A DNA stretch of 64,000 nt from Conchocele bisecta (lineage: Eukaryota > Mollusca > Bivalvia > Lucinida > Thyasiridae). The translations under genes and the position numbers were made by a program. This document shows positions 44,085 to 54,189 of the stretch, piece by piece. The stretch is from NCBI GenBank assembly GCA_029237695.1, contig CM055266.1, forward strand, positions 113,291,370 through 113,355,369. Reading direction: 5' to 3'. Numbering within the stretch: the stretch's first letter is position 1; the number at the start of each line of letters is the position of its first letter. The notes under the pieces were generated by a model. The model did no database searches, was not told where the DNA came from, and saw nothing but the letters and a program-made list of their open reading frames with translations.

Positions 44085-44325
44085 ACCGACGCTGCACTCC
44101 GCACCGGCGAGAAATATTTCACGTCGAAATAGACGCCGAATTATTGACGAATTCCCATTCAACTACATATGGAAGATATTGCATAAATACATTTTCGCCT
44201 AGTAACCGGCGCAATATGTTTGCGCCGGTTACTAGACGAAGATGTGTTTATGCGATCGCTTTATGTAGTACTGAGTGTTAACTCGTCAGGAAACCGGTGC
44301 ATTTTTCAAAGTGAAGGAGTGCAGC
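44085..44325. mobile_element. Family K palindromic element
   Basis: GCTGCACTCCGCACCGGCGA left; inverted TAACCGGCGCAATATGTTTG centre; right side CTCGTCAGGAAACCGGTGC. Lies in intron 1 of gene 4. Confidence 0.75.
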
Positions 44326-44389
44326 ACCAAATAAAATTGTTGAAATCTGTATTGAAGACCATCAAGAACACATAGATGACTTATATTTC

Positions 44390-44753
44390 TTAACCCTTTG
44401 AACCCGAAACGAGCCGTCTCATCAGTATCTGCACATTTTGAAAGTAATTTTAATATTTCTTAGAACAAAAACACTCCATTTTCATTTTGTGACCATTGGA
44501 TTGGACGGAACATTAGCATATCACAGTCCATTGCAGTTCCTTAGGGTTGAAAGGGTTAACCATGTCAACCCTGGATATACTACACTGGCGTTTTCATACT
44601 AATTTTTGGACTATTCCATTAATAACAAAATGTGATTTTTTAGAGTTGACAAATGCTGTATATCCTGATGAGACGGCTTGTTACAAGCCGGCTCATCTGA
44701 TTCTACAGTGTTTGTGCATCTTTGTTTTCTGGCCGCTAGGATTGAAAGGGCTA
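44390..44753. mobile_element. Two reduced family C elements
   Basis: 44390-44559 has both TTAA ends but has lost the left arm of its hairpin (only GAGCCGTCTCATCAG remains). 44560-44753 is a diverged inverse copy with GGCTTGTTACAAGCCGGCTC and end GATTGAAAGGGCTAA. Confidence 0.75.
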
Positions 44754-44773
44754 AGATTGAATCTGACACCGGC

Positions 44774-45002
44774 GGGACGTTTCAATAAACTTCGTACGAC
44801 TAAAACGTTCGTAAGTGCAAAATTGATAGTCTGTAAATTTCACATTAACAATGTTTTCTTGTAAACAATTATTGGATTTACATTTATTGAGCATATGCTG
44901 CATATGCTGAATAAGTGTGAATCCATCAATTGAAATTTCCAGACAATCCTAAATTTACACTTACGAACATTTTAGTCGTACGAAGTTTAGTGAAACGGGT
45001 CT
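44774..45002. mobile_element. Family A element next to the gene 4 donor
   Basis: GGGACGTTTCAATAAACTTC ... AAGTTTAGTGAAACGGGT. The centre is shortened to GCATATGCTGCATATGC. On the gene strand its near edge is 29 bp inside intron 1. Confidence 0.85.
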
Positions 45003-45031
45003 CTGGAACCTGTAATACTAAGTGTACTTAC

Positions 45032-45091
45032 TGACAAATGAGTGTTGATGTTGTTGGGGTCTCGGTTGTTCAAGTCAAGTTCCTGAGACAT
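45032..45091 (-). CDS. Caveolin gene 4, exon 1
   Basis: This exon encodes 20 residues (MSQELDLNNRDPNNINTHLS) and ends TCA|GTAAGT, a consensus donor in phase 0. A at -3. The NRDPNNINTHL stretch is identical to gene 1, supporting the pairing. The intron to exon 2 is 1262 bp. Confidence 0.87.
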
Positions 45092-45189
45092 TTTGAAAGT
45101 TGAAGTTTCCTGAATGAATAACGATAAATTCCACCTGTTATCTCGGACCAAATCGTGGCAATGAAGACCGGGGTGTCATGTAATCCCGA

Positions 45190-45199
45190 TTTTATAAAA
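45190..45199 (-). promoter_or_regulatory. TATA box, caveolin gene 4
   Basis: TTTTATAAAA (self-complementary), about 100 bp upstream of the start codon on the - strand; the flanks are free of recurrent repeats. Confidence 0.55.
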
Positions 45200-45316
45200 G
45201 TTTTTTGTTTATAGTTGTTGCTATAGGGACTCCTTGTGAAGCACTTTAAATTAGTAAACCAAAGAGTGGCCTATTTGATTGGCAATCGTCTATTTCTTGT
45301 GCAAATAGTCGACATA

Positions 45317-45560
45317 TGAGACAAGCCATATGGTTTTGTAACTAAGAAGATGTGCGATTCATGAAAACTATTTACAGAAACCGCGATATTAGTCGAAAGT
45401 TGTCGAAATGTACACAGCAAATGCGGCATTCTAAACCGCACTTGTGTTGACAGTTTCCTCAACTTCCGACAGCATTTATGGAAAATATCGTACAAAATAT
45501 CGTATATTTTGTAACTATGTTACGCACATCTTCTTAGGTACAAAATCACATGGCCAGTCT
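45317..45560. mobile_element. Family F element
   Basis: GACAAGCCATATGGTTTTGT left, AGTCGAAAGTTGTCGAAATG inside, right end TTCTTAGGTACAAAATCACA. Lies about 120 bp upstream of the gene 4 TATA box. Confidence 0.8.
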
Positions 45561-45714
45561 GATATCTCGTCAAATTCGAATCTGTGACTACCGGACGGAC
45601 ACCCAATGCCAGCCACACAGTTTACTATACGTGCCGTCCTCCATGGACAAAACGTATAATGCGATCCCGATCTATACCCACGTGATAGATGTAACAAGCA
45701 ATCGCCAGTACACG

Positions 45715-45992
45715 CAGGCTCATCCAGTGTCTACACTGCTTTCCAAACAAGCGGGTATATTTTCACCATGTTACCCGCAATTGCGGCTGTGACTGGAGAA
45801 ATGAGGCTTATGACTTTGGCGACCAGTGTATATTTAGATCAGCCTGTGCATCCGCACTGCTTGCGATTCCGTCAATGAAGTACCAGTCATGCTTCTAACA
45901 AGCAATATAGATCGTTATCAAATTACAGGGGTCTGTTATTTCACCAGGAGCTACACTGGTCACAAATCCCATAAGCCCCATTTCACCGTGTG
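45715..45992. mobile_element. Family E element with shared 5' segment
   Basis: CAGTGTCTACACTGCTTTCC, AAGCGGGTATATTTTCACCA then GTGACTGGAGAAATGAGGCT through to CCATAAGCCCCATTTCACC. Collinear with 40415-40690. Confidence 0.75.
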
Positions 45993-46502
45993 TTCCGCAA
46001 TTATCCACCACTTCCCCGAGAGAGGCGTGTTGAAGGAGAAGTTATCAATCCTGAATAATTGTTGAAGGACATTCCTTTGCTCAAATGATGGTTCACACTC
46101 GTAATTAAGACCATATCGAGTTTATTGAATACATCCCACTTATAAGACTAACATTATGTATATACCGTGCATTTATCAAGAACGAGCCTTTATGTCAGTG
46201 CCTACTACGTGTATATGCAATATGTCACATTATTTCACTTAAAGCTTATAGTAATATACAATATTTATGAGCAATAATTATTTGAGTTTATGTAGATTTG
46301 GCGTTCCATAGTTGTAGGACAGCCTATTTCTAGCTATATTTTAATGCATTCTGTTTGATCTAAAGTCTGCTAACAAACGCTCTCTTTCAATCAGATATAT
46401 TTGGTATTTATTCGAATATCATGGTGGAAGTAAAGCAGTATCAGGTTGAGGCTGTTTATTTCGGAAATATGGAGGGGACATACGTGTTGTTTTTACTTAT
46501 TC
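45993..46502. other. Unassigned spacer
   Basis: 46268-46310 repeats a piece of the 17.4 kb GCTAGC region (TTTGAGTTTATGTAGATTTG). Nothing else recognised. Confidence 0.4.
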
Positions 46503-46570
46503 ATAAATAAAAAGACACATCTAAATTATTTCGTGGCCACGAGATAATTTAGATGTGTTGTATTTATTTA
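46503..46570. repeat. Hairpin, ACACATCTAAATTAT arms
   Basis: ACACATCTAAATTATTTCGT pairs with its inverse around GGCC. It is followed by a second small inverted pair at about 46573-46588 (TCGTGTCCACGGGATA). Confidence 0.78.
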
Positions 46571-46705
46571 TATCGTGTCCACGGGATAAATGAACGCACG
46601 CACGTACGCACGGAACTGGACGAAACATGCTCAGTGAGATTTATATATCTTGATTCTTGCCATACATACATAACGTGCATGTCGGTATGGACACTTGAAA
46701 TAAAG

Positions 46706-46952
46706 TTAACCCTTTGAACCCGAAAGCCCGCTATAGCGGTTTATGCAAACAGTGCAGATCCAGATGAGCCGGCTCGTAACGAGCCGTCTCATCAGGATCT
46801 GCACTTTTTGAAAATAATTTTCATATTTTTGAGAACAAAATCACCCCCTTTTCATAAATGACCTAATCTGAAAATCATTTTGTGACGGTTGGATGGGTTA
46901 AAAAATTAACATATCAAAATCCATTCCAGTTACTTAGGGGTGAAAGGGTTAA
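46706..46952. mobile_element. Family C TTAA-flanked element
   Basis: Complete, with TTAA both sides and an intact GAGCCGGCTCGTAACGAGCC centre. Confidence 0.88.
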
Positions 46953-47327
46953 GTGTCCCATCTAATAATATCATAGCGGTCTGTCATTACATTAAACGAC
47001 AATTTTAATATTTCCCACATTAAATATTAATTTATGATAAACCCCGTTTGGTGCCCTCCGCGCACTTAATTAGTGACATCCAGGTTTGAGGGAGTTCCTT
47101 TGAAATAGACTGAAATGTAAATTTACAAATCATCGCCGAACGAATTGGAAGCGTTTTAATTACTCCAAACATATGAAACGGGTGCTAGTCTACAGAAGTC
47201 TCGCCTATCGTAGCGTCGTCAGCTTGTGACGTCATAGAAGGAAAAGATATCATAAATGTCGATTATGCCGCAATGGCAATGGAGTCCCGAACTATCATGA
47301 TTGTGCATCCGCAGTCGCATAGTGCAG
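46953..47327. other. Unassigned spacer
   Basis: No gene or recurrent repeat recognised. Confidence 0.4.
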
Positions 47328-47542
47328 TGAAACCTCTCTAAATCGGACACCCTGGGAGGTCCACAGGGTGTCTGGCTCAGAGAGGTTTCACTGTAGATCA
47401 GACATTTTATCATTCTGAGCCATAGTTGTGTGCTATGCGATCACGAACAGACATTATCAACTGAGATAAAGTTACCAAGAAACTCATAAAAGTAATATCA
47501 CATGTGTTTTCTTGGTGTCCGGTTTAGAGACGTTTCACTGTA
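47328..47542. mobile_element. Family B element
   Basis: A hairpin at 47330-47395 (CAGTGAAACCTCTCTAAATC ... inverse), the family internal segment, and right end TGTCCGGTTTAGAGACGTTT at 47516. Confidence 0.8.
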
Positions 47543-47584
47543 TAGTTTATTTTGCCACTTGTTCTGAACACGGTGGCTGACTAC

Positions 47585-47684
47585 CCCGAATGTTCTATCT
47601 GTAACGCAGAGAGACGATTAAAAAAAAACAACAAAAAAAAACAAAGAGTGACTTACGTCCTGCGTTACAGACAGAAAATTCGGT
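47585..47684. repeat. Hairpin with an A-rich loop
   Basis: CCGAATGTTCTATCTGTAAC pairs with GTTACAGACAGAAAATTCGG. The 45-bp loop is mostly A with scattered C. Confidence 0.75.
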
Positions 47685-47805
47685 TTAAAAGTAAACATGT
47701 GCAAACACTGTAGACCCAGATGGGCCGGCTTGTAACAAGACGTCCCATCAGGGTTTGCAGTGTTTGTCAGCATTGTTCAGGTGTGTGAAAATACCCGTTA
47801 TCTCA

Positions 47806-48052
47806 TTAACCCTTTCAACCCTAAGGAACTGGAATGGACTGTGATATGCTAATGTCCCGACCAATCCGATCGTCACAAAATGATTTTCAGATTCGTCCAT
47901 TTATGAAAAGGAGGTGTTTTTGTTCTCAAAAATATTCAAATTACTTTCAAAAAGTGCAGATCCTGATGAGACGGCTCGTTACGAGCCGGCTCATCTTGAT
48001 CTGTACTTTTTGCATAAACCGATATAGCGGGATTTCGGGTTCAAAGGTTTAA
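47806..48052. mobile_element. Family C TTAA-flanked element, inverse orientation
   Basis: Nearly the same as the 17.6 kb copy; the right end has lost one G (TCAAAGGTTTAA). Confidence 0.86.
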
Positions 48053-48680
48053 TGGAATAGTCCAGAAATGAACATGGACGTAAGAATTGTCAGATATTTG
48101 GGGGCGAAATGGTTAAACTGCATTGAATTATGACCACACTATAGTGTGGGCTGACTTACATCTTTAAGGACGGTTTTCTCCACACGATCCGGGAGTTGAG
48201 AACACTTCAGACTACATGGTCTACTGGTAAGCCTCTGTTTGCTCACGCTTTGGGTAAAGGTAGCTTATTATCATATCATCTATAGCCATGCTGTAGAAAA
48301 CGGCATTAATGTATGTGTACATGCACATATCATTGTTTTCACCACCCAGAGAACGTCGGTGTGGTGGACAGTGGGGCTGGTGTCGGCTCCAAAATGACAT
48401 AAAAAGGTCCGAACTGATACACAGAGGCGGGAATTGATCAGTAAAGTATACCTGTGTGTATTTTATATCGATACTGTCTCCTCTATGGCGAAAACCTTTC
48501 CTACCCACATGGGTATTAGACATATTTAGTTTCGAGATCAGGGAATTAGGCTGATAATTTCATACGCCTCCGAGCTGGCAATTCATTGATAGGTGTACTC
48601 CAATTGTCTCTCCAGGGACAATATACTGTCAGTGGCGGGGGAAATGGGGCTATACGCTATATGGAACCAGTCGGGCTTCC
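48053..48680. other. Unassigned spacer
   Basis: A 100-codon - frame at 48221-48523 has no recognisable motif. No recurrent repeat. Confidence 0.4.
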
Positions 48681-48893
48681 GGGGGCCGTTTCACTAAACT
48701 TCGTACGACTAAAATATTCATAAGTGCAAAATTATGATAGTCTGTAAATTTCACATTAACACTGTTTTCTTATAAACAACACTTGGATTCACATTTATTG
48801 AGCATAGGCTCCATCAATTGAAATTTCCAGACGATCCTAAATTTTCACTTACGAACAGTTTAGTCGTACGAAGTTTAGTGAAACGGGTCCCCG
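48681..48893. mobile_element. Family A element, centre deleted
   Basis: Both ends intact. The GCATATGCAGCC centre and about 30 bp of the right arm are gone (junction CATAGGCTCCATCAATTG). Confidence 0.86.
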
Positions 48894-48896
48894 ATC

Positions 48897-49090
48897 TGTG
48901 GCGGAGAAAATGTGGCTTATGGTATGTATATCAGTCACGCTCTAGATATATCACTGGAGACATGGGCCTTATGGTAAATGTGAGCAGCCGCGCTCACTCT
49001 GTGGCAGGAGACATGGGACTTATGATATGTGTGATCAGTCACGCTCCATAATCTCTGATTGGAAAATGGGGCTCATGGAAGGTGTGGCCA
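48897..49090. repeat. Tandem repeat, about 62-bp unit, related to the family E end
   Basis: About three to four diverged units, each with GGAGACATGGGACTTATG followed by TATGTGTGATCAGTCACGCT. The unit resembles the first 45 bp of family E, so a terminal segment of E appears to have been amplified. Confidence 0.65.
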
Positions 49091-49289
49091 AATCTTCTAG
49101 CAGCAAAATACTGGTCTATAATGTGTATTTGAAGCATGGCAATTGATAACATTGCAAACCCAGACCAGATTACATGCACCGGTTGATATGGAACTACACG
49201 CGTACGGTCGCTAAGTTCATTTGCCCATACTCCCAAGTCACATCCACATGTGACAGTGGAGGAGACTTTCTGTCTTCTCGCATATATGT

Positions 49290-49600
49290 GAAATAGAGAA
49301 TAGTAGGTCAGTGCCGTTAATGGGAAAATATATATGGCAAGGCTTAGGAAACGGGATGGGCGAGGCACTGCCGAGCACATCCAGTTTCCGTGCCGCGTCA
49401 GATATTTGTTTCCATCCACGGCACTAACCTACTATTCTATTTATCCCGTCAACACCTACACATGGCTTTAAAATGCAAAATAATATAACCCCAGCCACTG
49501 CACACATTCATACGCAGTGATTATGTCGTATTGACAGGATATCAAAAAAGTTTCACGGCACTGTGTTTCATGGCACATACGCACTGTGTTGACGGGATAA
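49290..49600. mobile_element. Family I element
   Basis: Core hairpin (GTCAGTGCCGTTAATGGG ... inverse) plus tail with TTTCACGGCACTGTGTTTCA and GTTGACGGGATAAA. Collinear with the 10.9 kb copy. Confidence 0.82.
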
Positions 49601-49639
49601 ATTGTTTTAATATGCGAGTTTACTAATTCAATCGAATGG

Positions 49640-49875
49640 GCCAGTGGAAGAAGGGGACTAAATCCCTTATGGACTTAGCCCCCTATTCCCACTGACCCAT
49701 TCGTGTCCGCGTGTGAACTGAACGTTCGACGTCATTTCAGGAAATTATCATATAGTCTCGGGATTAATATTGGGCAAATATGGAAGGCACGAGTCCATTA
49801 TAACGGAAATGGTCAGTGGACGAAGGGGGATAACCCCCCCCCCCATGGAGTTAGTCCCCTTTTTGCACAGAACCC
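49640..49875. mobile_element. Two family O hairpins
   Basis: 49640-49706: GGGCCAGTGGAAGAAGGGGA and inverse. 49808-49875: diverged copy with a run of about 11 C in the loop. Confidence 0.75.
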
Positions 49876-49876
49876 T

Positions 49877-49924
49877 TACAGTGGGGTCAGCGTGTAAGTG
49901 CACTTACACGCTGACCCCACTGTA
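49877..49924. mobile_element. Family H minimal palindrome
   Basis: TACAGTGGGGTCAGCGTGTA then AGTG with the perfect inverse: a 48-bp perfect palindrome comprising only the outer arms of the family. Confidence 0.92.
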
Positions 49925-50128
49925 ATTGTTATAATAACTCTACAAATCCTGGGCACCATTTCAATTGATTAAAAGAAACAACGTTTGTATTTTTATTTTA
50001 ATATACATGTAAACATTGAAATTGTATTAACAAACATAATCTGGTATTCAGTTACACTGGTAACACAATCAGACACAGACAGATACAGATGTGCATTATC
50101 ATGAAGACTCCAAATACCAGTTTTATAT

Positions 50129-50222
50129 ACATTGGGGTCAGCGTGTAAGTGCACACACGAACGAACACGACCAACCTGTCGTGTTCGTTCGTGTGTGCAC
50201 TTACACACTGACCCCACTGTAC
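50129..50222. mobile_element. Family H palindrome
   Basis: GGGGTCAGCGTGTAAGTGCA, CACACGAACGAACACGAC pair with the inverse around a CAACCTGTC loop. Confidence 0.9.
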
Positions 50223-50262
50223 GAGATGCTCCAGAAGCTATAACAACATGATAATACGGACT

Positions 50263-50494
50263 GTTAACCCATTCACCCCTAAATATCTGGAATGGATTAT
50301 GATTTATTAATTTTCCGACCAATCCAATTGTCGCAAAATTATTTATCGACTAGTCCATAATTATATGAAACTGTTGTTTTTTTAAATAATAAATTACTTG
50401 CAAAAATTGTAGATTGCCACGTGCCGTCTCATCTGGATCTACACTGCTACACGTTTTGCAAACACCGCTCTAGAGGGCTGTATTGTTGAAATAG
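50263..50494. mobile_element. Family C element, diverged
   Basis: TTAACCCATTCACCCC start, AATCCAATTGTCGCAAAATT interior. The central hairpin and right TTAA are degraded. Confidence 0.6.
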
Positions 50495-50837
50495 TTATTT
50501 CACCACGTTCATTAACACACAACGTACCACGTGGTGTACGATCGGCTCAAACATCATTGTTGCTGTAACTGTTAATTTTTATTCACCCATGTTAATAAAA
50601 TAAAGAAAGCATGTATGCCAATTTTATGATCATTTCATCATTTATCATGTTCGACTAGGAAACAGAAGAAATTCCTACGCGTTTCCGAGCATTTCCTGAT
50701 AAACTTGATGTCAACACTATCATGGTATTCTCTTATGGTTTAAGGTTTATGGTTTCTTATGGCAGCAAAGTACACATGTTTTAATTTAATCTTATATTTA
50801 ACGGCGGCACTGGCTCTAGGACCTTGCATGCCGTCTC
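50495..50837. other. Unassigned spacer
   Basis: Nothing recognised. Confidence 0.4.
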
Positions 50838-51030
50838 CCAAGAATGGGAGAAAGAACGGAGGTAGAGAATTTTGAGAGAAGCCGGTAATTCGTATTTACA
50901 GAGCAACTACGAATTATCGGTACCCATTTACAGCTGGGTGAACTGGAGCAGTGTGGATAAAGTGTTTTGCTCAAGGACACAACGCACGCCGCTAGTCAGG
51001 CTCGAACCCACACATGTGTCCTAAGTACTG
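50838..51030 (-). mobile_element. SINE-like element with B-box-like motif
   Basis: On the - strand, GGGTTCGAGCCTGACTAGC fits the pol III B-box consensus GGTTCGANNCC. It is followed by TGTGTCCTTGAGCAAAACAC and CCAGTTCACCCAGCTGTAAA, a block of the kind conserved among invertebrate tRNA-derived SINEs (from general knowledge). An A box and a clear 3' tail are not obvious. Confidence 0.5.
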
Positions 51031-51379
51031 CGAGGTATTTACAATAATTGCATTATTTTATCGTGCCTGTAGAAATATCGAAGATTATATAACATTCCGT
51101 TCATTGTATTATTAGGGAATAATGGTCCATCTATTTTTGCTAGTGGCGGTACTTAAGTTGAATAATTAATGCAACTGATCTCACTAAACTCATAGTGCAC
51201 CGCGCCTCCTGTATTCGATTCACCATATCGCCACACCTGTCCGCGAATATCGAGCGCAATGTAATCAATCCTGTTGATATATTTTGTTATATTATTAAAA
51301 TCCTAAATCTTTCGGAGCAGCTACTATTACACGGGTATAGAAACGTCTACTTCACATATGTACATGCCACGGACATTTA

Positions 51380-51629
51380 TACAGTGGAACCTCTATAATC
51401 CTGGGGCCGTTTCACTAAACTTCTTACGACTAAAATGTTCTTAAGTGCAAATTTAAGATCGTCTGTAAATGTATAGCTTTACATTTATTGAGCATATGCA
51501 GCCTATGCTCAATAAATGTAAATCCAATAATTGTTTACAAGAAAACATTGTTAATGTGAAATTTACGGACTATCATAATTTTGCACTTACGAACATTTTA
51601 GTCGTAAGAAGTTTAGTGAAACGGGCCCC
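51380..51629. mobile_element. Family A element abutting a family B end
   Basis: A family B left end (CAGTGGAACCTCTATAATCC) is cut by a complete family A element at 51403-51629. No family B right end is seen. Confidence 0.83.
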
Positions 51630-51739
51630 TGATGCCTAGGAAAGTATTCAAGATTATGAAAGTTCCGCCGTAATTCAGTTATACGCGGTATCCAATACAA
51701 GAAAATCTGCCTTCCAATCAGGAACGTACTTATCTTTAG

Positions 51740-51960
51740 AGATGAAGTATACACTGCCACCTGCGATAATCTTGCCAATGGTTGTAAAATTTCAAAATAC
51801 CTGTATATGTGCTTGACATTAAGCAGTTTGATTGACTGAGCCTGAGATGTACTACATCTCAAGCTAAGACAACCAAACAGCTTGATTGCGAGTTGGCAGT
51901 ACCAATATCGGAAACGTTGATAATCTGGGGAAGATTAACGCAGGCGGTTGTGTAGCGAGA
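51740..51960. mobile_element. Family L element
   Basis: TACACTGCCACCTGCGATAA; core AGCAGTTTGATTGACTGAGC / AAGCTAAGACAACCAAACAG; right end AAGATTAACGCAGGCGGTTG. Lies 3' of gene 5. Confidence 0.72.
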
Positions 51961-52034
51961 CCTCTCAACATTTGAAAACACTGAAGATTGCATGCATGAT
52001 GTCCCCGGTTAAGAGGGTTTCTGTTACATAGTTC

Positions 52035-52358
52035 CTATTTCTTTAAGTGATGGAATACTCCCCCACACGCCTCGCAGCACGGCTCGATACAACACGTGGT
52101 ACACGACTGCATCAACTTCTTGAGCACGGAGCAGTTGATCTCGAGCAGGCGGAGGAAGGGCGTGATGTACCAGATGTGCCAGAAGGCGACCTCGGCGAAC
52201 TGGCAGCCCCACTCGGCGGCGATACAGATGCCGAAGCAGAGGGTGGAGAGTTTATAGCAGAGGTTAAGCCAGCAGGTAAAGCAGGTGTACGATAACTTCC
52301 ACACACAGTCGATACTGTGGACACCTTCGGGTTCGGCCAAAATGTCTTCAAACTGAAT
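52035..52358 (-). CDS. Caveolin gene 5, exon 2 (caveolin domain)
   Basis: This exon encodes 107 residues, giving a 128-residue predicted protein. The acceptor is CTGTGTTTCCAG|ATT, phase 0. Signature FEDILAEPEGVHS; scaffolding DCVWKLSYTCFTCWLNLCYK; hairpin GICIAAEWGCQFAEVAFWHIW then YITP; C-terminal LEINCSVLKKLMQSCTTCC, IEPCCEACGGVFHHLKK. There are 14 cysteines. It is very close to gene 2 (both have EGVHS, LEINCSVLKKL and HH.KK ends). Caveolin-type membrane scaffold. The intron is only 562 bp, the shortest of the six. Confidence 0.92.
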   Translation of the reverse strand: MQFEDILAEPEGVHSIDCVWKLSYTCFTCWLNLCYKLSTLCFGICIAAEWGCQFAEVAFWHIWYITPFLRLLEINCSVLKKLMQSCTTCCIEPCCEACGGVFHHLKK

Positions 52359-52539
52359 CTGGAAACACAGATACAATCATATATATAATGTTTTGTTCTT
52401 AATCTATTGTTGAGCACATGTAATAGCCAACCTACCACTGTAAGCCCGTTGCAGACTATGTAGGTCTAATATTGTTATTGATAAAGAAATGCACGCATGT
52501 GAGACACTTTAATTGATATTGTAGGATTTTGCCATTATC

Positions 52540-52603
52540 ATTCTAGTTGTCACTGTGGTGGACTGCGCAAGTTGCACAGTCTACCACAGTGACAACTATA
52601 ATG
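52540..52603. repeat. Hairpin in the gene 5 intron
   Basis: ATTCTAGTTGTCACTGTGGT and GGACTG pair with the inverse around CGCAAGTTG. Confidence 0.82.
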
Positions 52604-52649
52604 TTAATGCCGACAGAATTCAAAATACTACATCCGTATTTAAACAACC

Positions 52650-52885
52650 GCCTGCCTTAATCTACCACAGATTACCACGTTTGAACGTTTCTGAACATCA
52701 ATATATATATATTGGTAAGTCCTGCCAACCCACAATCCAACAGTCTGATTGTATGAGCCTGGCCTGTAGCACAGCCCAGGCAAAGCCAATCAAGCTGTTT
52801 GATTCCAAGCACAGCATTCTAGTAATTTGAAATAAGGAAATTAACAAATATTGACAAGATTAACACAGGCGGTAGGGTACACATT
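52650..52885. mobile_element. Family L element in the gene 5 intron
   Basis: CCGCCTGCCTTAATCTACCA; core CTGATTGTATGAGCCTGGCC / CAGGCAAAGCCAATCAAGCT; right end AAGATTAACACAGGCGGTAG. Its end lies about 35 bp from the exon 1 donor. Confidence 0.72.
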
Positions 52886-52920
52886 ACACTGAACGTTTCA
52901 GATAAACAAAACAAACTCAC

Positions 52921-52983
52921 CCGTAGATGGTCATTGAGATTGTTAGGATCCCTGTTGGTAAGATCTGGACCTTGACCGTCCAT
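52921..52983 (-). CDS. Caveolin gene 5, exon 1
   Basis: This exon encodes 21 residues (MDGQGPDLTNRDPNNLND then HLR) and ends CGG|GTGAGT, phase 0. A at -3 and G at +4. LNDHL is shared with gene 2. Confidence 0.87.
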
Positions 52984-53052
52984 GTTGGGAACTAGTGAAT
53001 GCACTGGCAGATCACAGTCGGCAAAGTTGAAACACGTCTCTGGCACCCGGCA

Positions 53053-53076
53053 TCGACTTATATAGTGCTGTCCGGA
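53053..53076 (-). promoter_or_regulatory. TATA box region, caveolin gene 5
   Basis: On the gene strand CACTATATAAGTCGATG, with TATATAAG about 75 bp before the start codon. The + strand of this site (TCGACTTATATAGTGCTG then TCCGGA) nearly matches the + strand of the gene 3 TATA region, although the genes point in opposite directions. Confidence 0.6.
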
Positions 53077-53079
53077 CAC

Positions 53080-53361
53080 GCTCGTAGCAACGGACAGAAC
53101 AATACGGCCTCATTATAACTGACCATCTCATAAATTATTACTTTCTCTGGTTATTATGAACGAACCGATATATTATGGCCAACGGCTAGCTATGGAGACC
53201 AAGGTAGATGAATATTTACTTCCGTTTGAATACGCATTACCTATATCTCATGCACATATATCTAATTGTAGAACACCAAGACTGTTCACCCATCTCCCAG
53301 TTACATTAGAGGTGGGTGAACAATTGGCGGTTCTACTGTACCATTATTTGATACTGATGAA
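53080..53361. other. Upstream region of caveolin gene 5
   Basis: No recurrent repeat. A small inverted repeat lies at about 53285-53322 (TTCACCCATCTC ... GAGGTGGGTGAA). Confidence 0.4.
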
Positions 53362-53545
53362 ATACAGTGGACCCTCTCTAAACCGGACACCCTGTAAACC
53401 GATATGTGTGTAATTCTGATGGGTTTTAATTTTCGTTTATCTCCGATGGTATTGTCTTTTCGTGATTGCAAAGCACCAGCACGTGTTTTGGAGTGGTCAT
53501 ATGCCTAATTTACAGTGAAATTTACAGAGGTTTCACTGTATACAC
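53362..53545. mobile_element. Family B element
   Basis: CAGTGGACCCTCTCTAAACC left; internal TCTCCGATGGTATTGTCTTT; right end GAGGTTTCACTG at 53527. No central hairpin. Confidence 0.72.
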
Positions 53546-53671
53546 GTGTGCACATTGTGTCTAACGTGGTTCAAGTCGGACAGATCTCGAAGAACGTTGC
53601 TTTACAGGTGTTGTAATACATATAATACGTAATGAAATATTGAGCAACCTAAGCAGGTAACAATAACATAC

Positions 53672-54189
53672 ACAACCCCCTGCGTCAATCAAGTTATCAA
53701 CGGTTCTGAACATCTATTAACAATGCCAAGTCGCAGTCAAGCAGTTTGATTGTCTGAGCCTGAGCTGTAACACAGCTTGCTCAAACTGCTTGATTTCAAA
53801 CGCAATATTCAATAGTTTTTTTAATAAATAAATTGTCACATATGTACAAGATTAGCGCGGGCGGTATTGTATTGACTGACCATCCGCTGTGCCTGGGAGG
53901 TGGACACCGACTAATTATTGACTGGTCATACACAACCCCCTGCGTCAATATTGCCCAATTTATCAACTTTTCTGAACATCTATTGGCAATGCCGAGTCGA
54001 AATTAAGCAGTTTGATTGTCTGAGCCTGAGCTGTAGCACATCTGAGGCTCAGCCAAAATCTGCCGAATTCAAGAGTTTTTTTAATAAATAAATTGTCACA
54101 TATGTGCAAGATTAGCGCAGGCGGTATTGTATTGACTGACCATCCGCTGTGCCTGGGAGGTGGGCACCGACTAATTACTGACTGGTCAT
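53672..54189. mobile_element. Family L element in a 258-bp tandem duplication
   Basis: Two head-to-tail copies (53672-53930, 53931-54189) start ACACAACCCCCTGCGTCAAT, include the TTTGATTGTCTGAGCCTGAG core, and end CCGACTAATTATTGACTGG. The copies differ by point changes and a shortened hairpin in the second. Confidence 0.82.
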
